DNA of 64,000 nt from QHXW01 sp035297145 (GTDB lineage Bacteria > Acidobacteriota > Terriglobia > Bryobacterales > Bryobacteraceae). Positions 9,531 to 17,207 of the stretch are shown here, piece after piece. Position 1 is the first letter of the stretch, and the number at the start of each line of letters is the position of its first letter. Made by a program: the position numbers and the translations under genes. The stretch is taken from the NCBI GenBank assembly GCA_035297145.1, contig DATGZN010000094.1, positions 186,001 to 250,000 on the forward strand. The letters are read 5' to 3'. A model generated the notes under the pieces. That model worked only from the letters and a program-made list of their open reading frames with translations. It searched no databases and was not told the origin of the DNA.

Positions 9531-10032
9531 CTTGCGTGTGCGCCGGCTGGCGTTTGAACTTGACGAAATCGAGCAGCAACAGGCCGCTTCCAATCACGAT
9601 CGCGCTATCGGCGGCATTGAATGCCGGCCATTGATAACTCCCGATGTAGAAGAGGAGAAAATCCGTAACGCCACCCTCGCGAACCACGCGATCGAACACG
9701 TTGCCCATGGCGCCGCCCAGAATCAGGGCCAGTGCGATGCCGGTCTTGCGGTCGAGCCGCGAAGTTCGCCACAGCATGACTACCAGGGCCACCAGCGCCA
9801 CCACCGAGAAGCCAATCAGCAAAACCGTCCGCAACTGCGACGTCGATTGGGCAAACAGCCCGAACGCAGCACCCTGGTTTTCTGAATGCACGATCTCGAA
9901 AAATCCTGGAATCACGACGTGGTTGTCATACTTCGAAACGTATGTCTCGATGATCCACTTGGTCAGGCGATCGACCGCGAATACGGCGCCTGCCAAGCCG
10001 TACATCATGGCGCGCGACCCGGACTCACGCAT
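9520..10032 (-). CDS. lspA: Lipoprotein signal peptidase (signal peptidase II)
   Basis: Cleaves the signal peptide of diacylated prolipoproteins. The start ATG at 10032 (MRESGSRAMMYG) overlaps the ileS stop by 8 bases and gives 170 residues, the usual size. A longer start at 10089 would lie wholly inside ileS. Four hydrophobic helices are present with the two catalytic aspartate motifs, GNVFDR...GGVTDF and FNAADSAI. ileS followed by lspA is a widely conserved neighbour pair, here extended by lgt. Confidence 0.95.
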   Translation of the reverse strand: MRESGSRAMMYGLAGAVFAVDRLTKWIIETYVSKYDNHVVIPGFFEIVHSENQGAAFGLFAQSTSQLRTVLLIGFSVVALVALVVMLWRTSRLDRKTGIALALILGGAMGNVFDRVVREGGVTDFLLFYIGSYQWPAFNAADSAIVIGSGLLLLDFVKFKRQPAHTQDVS

Positions 10033-12832
10033 GCAGGATCTCCTCCACCGCCTCGGAGCAAGTGCCGCAGATCGTGGGAAACGCGGCATTCGATCCGATG
10101 TCGGTTTTGTACTTCCAGCAGCGCTCGCACTTGGCCCCGGCCGCTCGCTCCACCTTTACCTGCACGGCGTCTCCGGCGCCCGGTGATAACTCCACTTGGG
10201 AAACGATGAACAGAGCGGGTAAATCCGCGGCGTAAGTTTTCAGTAGCGGATACAGGTCCCCGTTGGCGCTCAGGCGGATGCGAGCTTCGAGAGGCGCCCC
10301 AATGAATTTTTCCTGCCGCGCGACTTCCAGGCTCTTGAGCACATCCTGCCTCACTTTCATGAGACGGTCCCAGTTTTCGGCGCGTTTCCTCTGTTCGCCG
10401 GTGATGCCGGTGGTCAACTCGGCCGGCTCCGGAAATAGCGCCGTGTGCACGCTGCCCTCGCGACACATGTGACGCCAAACCTCTTCGGTGGTGAAGGCGA
10501 GAATCGGCGCACACAAACGAACCAGCGCATCCAGCAGCCTGTGCAGCACTGTCTGAGCGCTCCGCCGGGAATGCGATTTCGGCGCCGCGGTGTACAACCG
10601 ATCCTTGAGAACGTCGAAATATACAGCGCTCAAATCTACGGTCGCAAAGTCGTACAGCGCCCTGTAAACCTTGTGGAAAGCGAACTCGTCATACCATCGG
10701 CGGCATCGCGCCACCAGATCTTCGGCGCGAAGTAGAATCCACTGGTCGATCTCCGGTAGCTTGTCGGCGGAGACGGCGTCACGCTGGGCATCAAAATCCC
10801 ACAAATTCCCGAGTGGATACCGGAAAGTATTGCGCAGCTTGCGGTAGGCTTCGGTGAGACGCGCGAGGATTGTCTCCGACATGCGCACATCCTCATTGAA
10901 CTCCACCGAGGCAGCCCACAAACGGAGAACTTCGGCGCCGTACTTCTTGATCACTTCCTCGGGCTCGATGGCGTTTCCCAGCGACTTGTGCATCGCCCGT
11001 CCCTCACCGTCGAGTGCCCAGCCGTTGGTGGCGGATGCGCGATAAGGCGCGCCGCCTTTGAGCGCCACACCTACCAACAGCGAGCTGTGGAACCAGCCGC
11101 GATATTGATCGCCGCCTTCCAGGTAGAGATCCGCCGGCCATTGGAGGCCATTCGCTTCAGTTAAAACGGCCAGTTGGCTGGAGCCGGAATCAAACCACAC
11201 ATCGAGAATGTCCGACTCCTTGGTGAACTCAGCCGACCCGCATTTGGCGCACCGCACGCCTTCGCCAATCAGCTCCGTCGCCGATTTCTGGTACCAGACG
11301 TCCGCCGTGTGTTGCTCGAACAGTTCGACCACACGGTCCATGACCTTCCGGCCTGTAAGGGGTTCGCGGCATTGCGCGCAATAGAACACGATGATCGGCA
11401 CGCCCCAGACCCGTTGACGGGAAATGCACCAGTCGGGGCGCGTGGCGATCATGTTGGACATGCGCTCATCGCCCCACTCCGGCATCCAGCGCACTCGTTT
11501 GATGGCTTCAAGCGTCCTCTCGCGAAGCTGGTTGCGATCCATGCCGATGAACCACTGCTCGGTGGCCCGGAAGATCGTGGGATTGTGGCATCGCCAGCAG
11601 TGCGGATAACTATGCTCGATTTTCTCGGTGGCGAGCAGCGCGCCGCGGGAGCGCAGAAGCTCGATTACGATGGGATTGGCTTCCCAGACAGTCTTGCCGA
11701 TCAGTTCCTCGGGAAGCCGGCCCGCGGCGCCTTCGGCGTGGTAGAACCGCCCGGCCTCGTTTACCGGACAAAAGATAGAAATCCCGTACTGTAATCCAAT
11801 CTCGTAGTCTTCCTGGCCGTGCCCGGGCGCCGTGTGGACAGCACCAGTGCCCTGCTCGAGAGTGACGTGGTCGGCGAGAATACCGCGTGAGTCGCGCTCG
11901 ATGAATGGATGGCGGAACACAGCACCGTCCAGCCGACGGCCTTCAAAATGCGCCAGCGTAGTGAAGTTTGCCCATCCGCACGCCTGCGCAGTCGATTCCA
12001 ACCGATCTCTGGCGACGATGTAAACGTCACCCGCTATGTCCACCGCAACATAGTCGAATTCCGGATGAAATGCGATGGCCATGTTCGCCGGGATGGTCCA
12101 AGGAGTGGTGGTCCAGATCAGCGCGAAAACTTTGCGACCGGCAAGGGCAGGATCCCAAGGCTCCGATTTCAGCGCAAACCGCACCCAGATCGAAGGGCTG
12201 GAGTGATTCTCATATTCGACTTCGGCCTCGGCGAGCGCGGTGCGATCCCGCAAGCACCAGTGCACCGGCTTCAACCCCTTGTAGACATAACCGCGATCCA
12301 GAAACTCGACGAAGGCCCGCGCAATCGCGGCTTCGTACGAAGCGCTCATCGTGAGGTAGGGGTCTTCCCAGCGCCCGAACACGCCCAGCCGGATGAACTC
12401 CCGCCGCTGAATGTCCACATACTTTTCCGCGTACTTGCGGCATTCCGCGCGAATCTCGGCCGGAGTCATCTTGGCCTTGCGCGAACCGAGCTGGTTGTCC
12501 ACCTTGAGCTCGATCGGCAAGCCATGGCAATCCCAGCCCGGTACGTAGGGCGTATCGAACCCCGCCATGCACTTCGACTTAACTACGAAGTCCTTCAGAA
12601 TCTTATTGAAAGCGGTCCCCAGATGGATGTCGCCGTTGGCATACGGCGGCCCGTCGTGCAGAATGTAAGCCGGACGGCCGGCCCGCGCGCGGCGCACTTG
12701 CGCATAAATGTTCTCGCTCTGCCAGCGCTCGAGCAGTTTCGGCTCACTCTGCGGCAGATTGGCCTTCATCGGGAAGTCCGTCCGCATCAGGTTGAGGGTT
12801 TGCTTGAGATCCACGCGTTGAGGGTCCATCAA
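10025..12832 (-). CDS. ileS: Isoleucyl-tRNA synthetase
   Basis: Charges tRNA-Ile and edits misactivated valine. The 935-residue class I enzyme shows the HIGH-type motif HLGT at 70-73, the editing-domain segments TTTPWTIPAN and GTGAVHTAPGHGQEDY, a tryptophan-rich WCISRQR(V)WGVP block, and a KMSKS-region that reads AMHKSLGN near residue 605 instead of the canonical KMSKS. The C-terminal zinc finger (CERCWKYK...CGTCSEAV) places it with bacterial-type enzymes. It heads the ileS-lspA-lgt run on the minus strand. The start ATG 12832 has a second ATG directly after it, so the first residue is uncertain by one. Confidence 0.96.
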   Translation of the reverse strand: MMDPQRVDLKQTLNLMRTDFPMKANLPQSEPKLLERWQSENIYAQVRRARAGRPAYILHDGPPYANGDIHLGTAFNKILKDFVVKSKCMAGFDTPYVPGWDCHGLPIELKVDNQLGSRKAKMTPAEIRAECRKYAEKYVDIQRREFIRLGVFGRWEDPYLTMSASYEAAIARAFVEFLDRGYVYKGLKPVHWCLRDRTALAEAEVEYENHSSPSIWVRFALKSEPWDPALAGRKVFALIWTTTPWTIPANMAIAFHPEFDYVAVDIAGDVYIVARDRLESTAQACGWANFTTLAHFEGRRLDGAVFRHPFIERDSRGILADHVTLEQGTGAVHTAPGHGQEDYEIGLQYGISIFCPVNEAGRFYHAEGAAGRLPEELIGKTVWEANPIVIELLRSRGALLATEKIEHSYPHCWRCHNPTIFRATEQWFIGMDRNQLRERTLEAIKRVRWMPEWGDERMSNMIATRPDWCISRQRVWGVPIIVFYCAQCREPLTGRKVMDRVVELFEQHTADVWYQKSATELIGEGVRCAKCGSAEFTKESDILDVWFDSGSSQLAVLTEANGLQWPADLYLEGGDQYRGWFHSSLLVGVALKGGAPYRASATNGWALDGEGRAMHKSLGNAIEPEEVIKKYGAEVLRLWAASVEFNEDVRMSETILARLTEAYRKLRNTFRYPLGNLWDFDAQRDAVSADKLPEIDQWILLRAEDLVARCRRWYDEFAFHKVYRALYDFATVDLSAVYFDVLKDRLYTAAPKSHSRRSAQTVLHRLLDALVRLCAPILAFTTEEVWRHMCREGSVHTALFPEPAELTTGITGEQRKRAENWDRLMKVRQDVLKSLEVARQEKFIGAPLEARIRLSANGDLYPLLKTYAADLPALFIVSQVELSPGAGDAVQVKVERAAGAKCERCWKYKTDIGSNAAFPTICGTCSEAVEEILHA

Positions 12833-12935
12833 ATTGTTTGTCTGGGGGCTAATTTAATTGTGGCACAACCGCAGGTGCGCTGCGCCGCATCCAGGATTTG
12901 TGAGATTCACAGCGGATCAAGAACACCGTAAATAC

Positions 12936-13490
12936 GTGGCAACCAAACGATTGGTCCCGTTTGCGCAAAACCCGGCGCAGGTTGCGCGGATTACGCATTG
13001 GATCCATCTGATTCGCGGCCAGAAAGTGATGCTGGATACGGACCTGGCGGAGCTGTACGGCGTGCCGACGAAAGTATTCAATCAAGCAGTGAAGCGCAAC
13101 CGGAGCCGATTCCCAAACGATTTCATGTTCCAGTTGAAGGCTGCAGAAGCGAGAGGTTTGAAGTCTCAAATCTTGAGGTCACAAATTGTGACCTCAAGTG
13201 CAGCCCACGGCGGGCGGCGTTACCGGCCCTACGCGTTCACGCAAGAGGGCGTGGCGATGCTATCCTCCGTTCTCAAGAGCGACCGCGCAGTGCTCGTGAA
13301 CATTGCGATCATGCGCGCCTTTGTAAGCCTGCGTGAAGTGGCCGCGACGTACACGAATCTGGCGCGCAAGCTAGCGGAACTCGAAGGAAGATGCGACACA
13401 CACGATGCGCACATCAAGCTCGTGTTCGATACCCTGAAAAAACTGATTCACGATCCCGCACAGCGTCGACGGCGATTCGGATTCGTTTGA
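12936..13490 (+). CDS. ORF6N-domain DNA-binding protein
   Basis: A protein of about 184 residues if the GTG at 12936 is used (a TTG at 12951 or an ATG at 12858 are alternatives; the GTG gives the usual short ATKRLVP lead). The ORF6N core is clear: HLIRGQKVMLDTDLAELYGV, NRSRFPNDFMFQL, then LRSQIVTSS, GGRRYRPYAFTQEGVAML and SVLKSDRAVLVNIAIMRAF, followed by a helical tail. Members are phage-derived DNA-binding regulators common on bacterial chromosomes. The gene contains a perfect 27-base palindrome (13172-13198) and its stop codon lies inside a second copy (13486-13512). It is divergent from ileS. Confidence 0.85.
   Translation: MATKRLVPFAQNPAQVARITHWIHLIRGQKVMLDTDLAELYGVPTKVFNQAVKRNRSRFPNDFMFQLKAAEARGLKSQILRSQIVTSSAAHGGRRYRPYAFTQEGVAMLSSVLKSDRAVLVNIAIMRAFVSLREVAATYTNLARKLAELEGRCDTHDAHIKLVFDTLKKLIHDPAQRRRRFGFV
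13172..13198. repeat. Perfect palindrome inside the ORF6N coding region
   Basis: Inverted repeat with 13-base arms (CTTGAGGTCACAA and its complement) around a single central A. In frame it encodes part of the conserved ILRSQIVTSS stretch of the ORF6N domain. The same core of 12-base arms recurs at the stop codon of the gene. A weaker inverted pair (TTTGA/TCAAA) lies just upstream at about 13157-13170. Confidence 0.9.
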
Positions 13491-13512
13491 GGTCACAAAT
13501 TGTGACCTCAAA
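13486..13512. repeat. Second copy of the ORF6N palindrome, spanning the stop codon
   Basis: Inverted repeat with 13-base arms (TTTGAGGTCACAA and its complement) and a central A, identical over 25 bases to the copy inside the gene. The TGA stop of the ORF6N gene (13488-13490) is part of the left arm. It lies 5 bases from the end of the convergent haem-protein gene, so it could act as an operator, a bidirectional terminator without a T-run, or a target site. Confidence 0.9.
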
Positions 13513-13516
13513 GAAT

Positions 13517-14770
13517 CTAACGATGCCGGACAAAGAATTCGTTCTTATCAGTGCCAGGTGCGACCGCGATGTCGAAAAAGCCGATCATCATTTCCTCGCG
13601 GCTTTGCGGTCCGAAGCGGACCGCGTCCTCAGGATCCGGATTATTGGGATTATTGCGCGAATTGTCGAAGTAGGCGACGCACTCCAGCTTCGTCCCGGCT
13701 TTCACCGGCAAGGGCTGAGCGAGGCGGTAGGAAAGCTGCCAGTAGAAGTTATACGGCTGCACTCTCAGCAGCGTGCGCGTCTTTCCGTCCGGTTCAACGA
13801 TGTTGTATTCGAAGCTTGCGCCGCGCAAGTGCATGTGTGGGAAGAAGCTCAGAAGCTCGGTGTCGTTGGGAATAGTCCCCCAAGCGGAAACGCGATAGTG
13901 CGGGTGCTCGGGCGGGATCACGAAGCGATCGTTATCCAGTTGCAATGTCATCACACGCTGCTTTGGCGCCGCGCGATGAAATACCAAGCCGATCTTTGAC
14001 TGATCACTGGTGGCATGGCCGTTGGGCGTGTAATGAAACTGGAACACCAGGTCCGACCCCGCCTTTATCAATTTTCCCATCGCCGGCCCCCAGTCTTCCG
14101 CCAGGCTTCCCGGAGAATAAACCAGCAGGATGTCGCTTGTGGTCCAACCATTTGAGAGACGTTCTCGTGGAGTATCTCCTGGTGGAACATAGGGAACTCC
14201 TGGCTTCGCTTCGCGAAGCCAGGAGGAACCGGGCTCACGAATGTACACTACGGCATGGTGTACGCTGGCGCGATTGCTTGGCCGCAATTCTGCCATTTCA
14301 ACCCACTTGTCATCGGTGAACCCGGTCGGCACGACGATGTACTGATAATCGACATCGCCCGTGGCGGGTATCTGGAACGGGCGGGGCATCTGGACCACTA
14401 AATCTGGGGTCCGGATATTCCAGTCTTCGACCCAATGCGGCGCAGGCGGAGCATCGTGCGCATCCCCTTCAGGTGCGCCAGAATCGGCCCATTTCACCAG
14501 CGTTTCGATCTCGCGCTCGGAAAGCGAGCGGTCATTGGCAAACGGACCGTAGCCGGGTTCCGCGAACCAGGGTGGCATTCTTTTTAAAGCGACACTTTCG
14601 CGTATAGCTTTCACCCACGGGCGCACCTGCCGGTAGGTCAGAAATGGCATGGGTGCGACTTCGCCCGGCCGGTGACATTGTTGGCAGCGGTCCTGCAGAA
14701 TCGGCAGAACGTCGCGGTAAAAAGTAGGCGGACCAACGGCCCAGAACATCAGCAGCGAAGCGATGTGCAC
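13517..14770 (-). CDS. Exported c-type haem protein with monooxygenase-like C-terminal part
   Basis: A protein of 417 residues. A short hydrophobic N-terminus precedes a single c-type haem motif CQQCH at 29-33 in the context typical of the planctomycete/acidobacterial cytochromes that open with VLPILQDRCQQCH. The remainder has a beta-rich domain like the copper type II ascorbate-dependent monooxygenase fold, with HHAVVYI and FPHMHLRG segments giving candidate copper ligands. An electron-transfer or oxidase role outside the cytoplasm is inferred; no substrate can be named. Its 5' end lies 9 bases from the end of the LysR gene on the same strand. A perfect 13-base hairpin lies in the coding region at 14197-14225. 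Confidence 0.7.
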   Translation of the reverse strand: MHIASLLMFWAVGPPTFYRDVLPILQDRCQQCHRPGEVAPMPFLTYRQVRPWVKAIRESVALKRMPPWFAEPGYGPFANDRSLSEREIETLVKWADSGAPEGDAHDAPPAPHWVEDWNIRTPDLVVQMPRPFQIPATGDVDYQYIVVPTGFTDDKWVEMAELRPSNRASVHHAVVYIREPGSSWLREAKPGVPYVPPGDTPRERLSNGWTTSDILLVYSPGSLAEDWGPAMGKLIKAGSDLVFQFHYTPNGHATSDQSKIGLVFHRAAPKQRVMTLQLDNDRFVIPPEHPHYRVSAWGTIPNDTELLSFFPHMHLRGASFEYNIVEPDGKTRTLLRVQPYNFYWQLSYRLAQPLPVKAGTKLECVAYFDNSRNNPNNPDPEDAVRFGPQSREEMMIGFFDIAVAPGTDKNEFFVRHR

Positions 14771-14779
14771 ACTCCCATC

Positions 14780-15661
14780 CTATTCGACTCGGCTCTTTAC
14801 AACCTCCAGAAACGCACGGGCTGCATGGCTGAGCGCGCGGCGCGAGGGGTAGACGAGGCGGATCTTGCGCTCGACGTGCAGTTCCTTCACGCGCACCTCG
14901 CACAGTTTCCTCTGATCGAGATCCTTTTCCACGCACATTCGCGGGAGGAACGCCACGCCCTGGTTGTCCTCCACCATGCGGCGGATGGTCTCGACGGTCG
15001 GCATCTCGACCTCCATGTTGAGCGGCACTTTGTGACGCTGGAACTCGCGCAGCACAACGTCCCGATAAGGGGAGACGACATTGTGGGCGATGAACGTCTC
15101 GCCGCCCAGATCCGTGATCGACGTACTTTTTCGTTTCGCGAATGGATGTTTGGGCGAGACGACAAATACCAGGGAATCGGTGTAGAGCGTGGTCGAAACC
15201 AGGCGAGCGTCTCCGGGATCGTAGCTGATGACGCCCAGTTCCAGATTGCCGTCGATCAGCTCGGCGGGAATCTTGCTGGAAAGGCTGCGGCGCACCTGCA
15301 CCTTGACTTTGGGATAGAGGCGACGGTACCGCGCGATGTGGCCTAACAAATAAAGCGTCGTGGATTCATTGGCTCCGATGGCCAGGCGGCCGGCCGAGTT
15401 GTCGCGCAGTTCGGCGAGCGAGTTCTCTAACTCCTGGCGGAGGTTTTCGAAGCGCCGTGCATATTCGAGAACGGTTTGCCCTGCGTCAGTCAGCACCAGG
15501 TCCTTGGCAGAACGGTCAATCAGCTTCTCTCCCAATTCCAACTCCAGGCGCTGAAGGGCCAGGGAGATAGCCGGCTGTGTGCGCAGGAGCCTCTCCGCCG
15601 CGCGGGAAAAGCTCTTCTCTGTCGCGATCGTCAGAAACACATGCAGCGGGTAAAGTTCCAT
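14780..15661 (-). CDS. LysR-family transcriptional regulator
   Basis: A 293-residue regulator with the N-terminal winged helix-turn-helix (FLTIATEKSFSRAAERLLRT then QPAISLALQRLE, residues 9-42) and the periplasmic-binding-protein-like effector domain from about residue 90. It is transcribed away from leuA, with 197 bases between the two start codons. Such a layout is typical of LysR regulators that control a divergent operon and themselves, so leuABCD is its probable target. The intergenic region contains an ATAA-N7-TTAT box with T-N11-A spacing, as expected for this family. The effector is unknown; an intermediate of leucine synthesis is a guess. Confidence 0.88.
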   Translation of the reverse strand: MELYPLHVFLTIATEKSFSRAAERLLRTQPAISLALQRLELELGEKLIDRSAKDLVLTDAGQTVLEYARRFENLRQELENSLAELRDNSAGRLAIGANESTTLYLLGHIARYRRLYPKVKVQVRRSLSSKIPAELIDGNLELGVISYDPGDARLVSTTLYTDSLVFVVSPKHPFAKRKSTSITDLGGETFIAHNVVSPYRDVVLREFQRHKVPLNMEVEMPTVETIRRMVEDNQGVAFLPRMCVEKDLDQRKLCEVRVKELHVERKIRLVYPSRRALSHAARAFLEVVKSRVE

Positions 15662-15672
15662 GCCGTCTCATC

Positions 15673-15739
15673 ATAACAAATACTTATTCACACTATGAGC
15701 ATTATAAATTTGCTAAATTCATCGATCCGCCATGATAAT
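15673..15739 (+). promoter_or_regulatory. LysR-type box and candidate leuA promoter
   Basis: ATAA-N7-TTAT at 15673-15687 fits the T-N11-A dyad recognised by LysR regulators. Downstream are TTGCTA (15710-15715) and GATAAT (15734-15739) with an 18-base spacer, a plausible sigma-70 promoter that would start transcription about 110 bases before leuA. The box lies about 25 bases upstream of the -35 element, a normal activator position, and close to the start codon of the divergent regulator gene. Confidence 0.5.
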
Positions 15740-15774
15740 TGGTTCGTACCGGTTGGAGCCGCGCGCACCGCGGA

Positions 15775-15829
15775 CCGGCCGGCGAGACTTCCCGGCCGGA
15801 CCTCCGAGCAACCACTCGCGGTCCGGCCG
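15775..15829 (+). promoter_or_regulatory. Structured leader of leuA with mutually exclusive hairpins
   Basis: CGGCCGGACC at 15793-15802 pairs perfectly with GGTCCGGCCG at 15820-15829, with an inner CGAG/CTCG pair (15805-15808 and 15815-15818). The left arm can instead pair through CCGGCCGG (15792-15799) with CCGGCCGG at 15775-15782. No T-run follows, so it is not a standard intrinsic terminator, and no leucine-rich leader peptide or T-box sequence is present. It lies between the candidate promoter and the leuA ribosome-binding region (AAAGGCGG). Confidence 0.45.
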
Positions 15830-15858
15830 CTGGATGACTAAAGGCGGCTACCCAAACC

Positions 15859-17025
15859 ATGAGCAACCGCGTATACATCTTCGACACCACTCTCCGCGAC
15901 GGCGAGCAGTCACCCGGCTGCAGCATGACGGTTCCTGAGAAAACCCGGATGGCCCATAAGCTGGTGGATTTAGGCGTCGACATCCTCGAGGCTGGTTTTC
16001 CCATTGCATCGGACGGTGACTTCGAAGCGGTAGACGCGGTGAGCCGCGAATTCCCCTGGGTCACGGTGGCGGCCCTGGCGCGCGCCTGCACGCTGGATGT
16101 GGAACGGGCCGCGCATTCTCTCAAGCACGCGCGTCGGCCGCGCATTCACACCTTCATCGCGACGAGCGATCTTCATTTGAAATACAAGCTCAAGAAGTCG
16201 CGGCAACAGGTGCTGGATGAAGCCATAGCGGCAGTGGAACTCGCGCGGGAGCATGTGGATGATGTAGAGTTCTCAGCCGAGGACGGCGCCAGGACAGATC
16301 CGGACTTTCTGGAGGAAGTCTCCAAGGCCGTGGTTGCGGCGGGCGCACGGACGGTGAACATCCCGGACACGGTCGGCTATTCGGCGCCGCGGGAATATGC
16401 TGCGATCATTGGCCGCGTCGTGAAAGCACTGGGCGATTCCGCCATCGTCAGCGTGCATTGCCACGATGATCTGGGCCTGGCAGTGCCGAATTCGCTGGCC
16501 GCGGTTGAGGCCGGCGCCAGGCAGATCGAGTGCACGATTAATGGTATCGGCGAGCGCGCGGGAAATTGTTCGCTCGAAGAAGTGGTGATGGTCATGAAAA
16601 TCCGCAATGACCTCTACCCCTACTCTACCGGCATCAACACCGAGCACCTGTACTCAGCCAGTGAGCTGCTCAGCTCGATCATCACGTTCGGGCCGCAGCC
16701 CAACAAGGCCATCGTGGGCCGCAACGCGTTCGCGCATGAGGCCGGCATCCATCAGGACGGCTACCTGAAAGAGAAAACCACTTACGAAATCATCGACCCG
16801 AAGAGCGTGGGCGTGCCGGAGGGGAAACTGGTGCTGGGCAAACACAGCGGCCGGCACGCATTACACAAGCGCTGCGAGGATCTCGGGTTTTCCCTGACGA
16901 AGAGCGAACTGGACTTGCTCTATCACCGCTTCACCGCGATGGCCGATCGCAAGAAGGGTGTGATGGATGAAGAGATCATCGCGCTGATCGGGGACACGCA
17001 GGCCAAGCAGGCGGTGGGCGACTGA
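15859..17025 (+). CDS. leuA: 2-isopropylmalate synthase, short form without regulatory domain
   Basis: Condenses acetyl-CoA with 2-oxoisovalerate, the first step of leucine synthesis. The catalytic barrel motifs are present: TTLRDGEQSPGC near residue 10-21 (Arg/Asp of the active site), SVHCHDDLGLAV (metal-binding HxH) and CTINGIGERAGN, followed by the GRNAFAHEAGIHQDG linker segment. The protein stops at 388 residues, right after the subdomain region, and lacks the roughly 120-residue C-terminal leucine-sensing domain of the usual 500-residue enzyme. It heads leuABCD. Citramalate or homocitrate synthase activity is possible in principle, but the operon argues for leucine. Confidence 0.9.
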   Translation: MSNRVYIFDTTLRDGEQSPGCSMTVPEKTRMAHKLVDLGVDILEAGFPIASDGDFEAVDAVSREFPWVTVAALARACTLDVERAAHSLKHARRPRIHTFIATSDLHLKYKLKKSRQQVLDEAIAAVELAREHVDDVEFSAEDGARTDPDFLEEVSKAVVAAGARTVNIPDTVGYSAPREYAAIIGRVVKALGDSAIVSVHCHDDLGLAVPNSLAAVEAGARQIECTINGIGERAGNCSLEEVVMVMKIRNDLYPYSTGINTEHLYSASELLSSIITFGPQPNKAIVGRNAFAHEAGIHQDGYLKEKTTYEIIDPKSVGVPEGKLVLGKHSGRHALHKRCEDLGFSLTKSELDLLYHRFTAMADRKKGVMDEEIIALIGDTQAKQAVGD

Positions 17026-17054
17026 TCGCAGGGCAATTCGGGTCATCTCGCCGG

Positions 17055-17149
17055 GCATTTCGGGGACAGGCAACGAAATTCCGAATCGGGGCGCCAACTG
17101 TTTTCTTGAATTGCGTTTATCGGAATTTCGAAGCCAGTCCCCGAAATGC
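17055..17149. repeat. MITE-like inverted-repeat element, copy A
   Basis: About 95 bases with 30-base imperfect terminal inverted repeats (17055-17084 and 17120-17149). Each starts GCATTTCGGGGAC and ends CGAAATTCCGA; the two ends differ only in the AGGCAA versus TGGCTT centre. The same element occurs at 35133-35223 in the opposite orientation. It begins 30 bases after the leuA stop and ends 58 bases before leuB. There is no coding capacity; the core between the ends is only 35 bases. Confidence 0.8.
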
Positions 17150-17207
17150 GGGTTGTGCACCCTGATTGATATTGCTTCCAAGAGATGCGGCAAATGGCAG
17201 CTTTACC

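Noticed and set aside
11909..12931. A 340-codon open frame antisense to ileS
   Set aside because: Product rich in Arg/His/Pro without any recognisable motif; ileS is clearly the gene.
15740..15858. T-box or leucine attenuator before leuA
   Set aside because: GCACCGCGG only faintly resembles the T-box sequence; there is no specifier stem, no T-run and no leucine-rich leader peptide.
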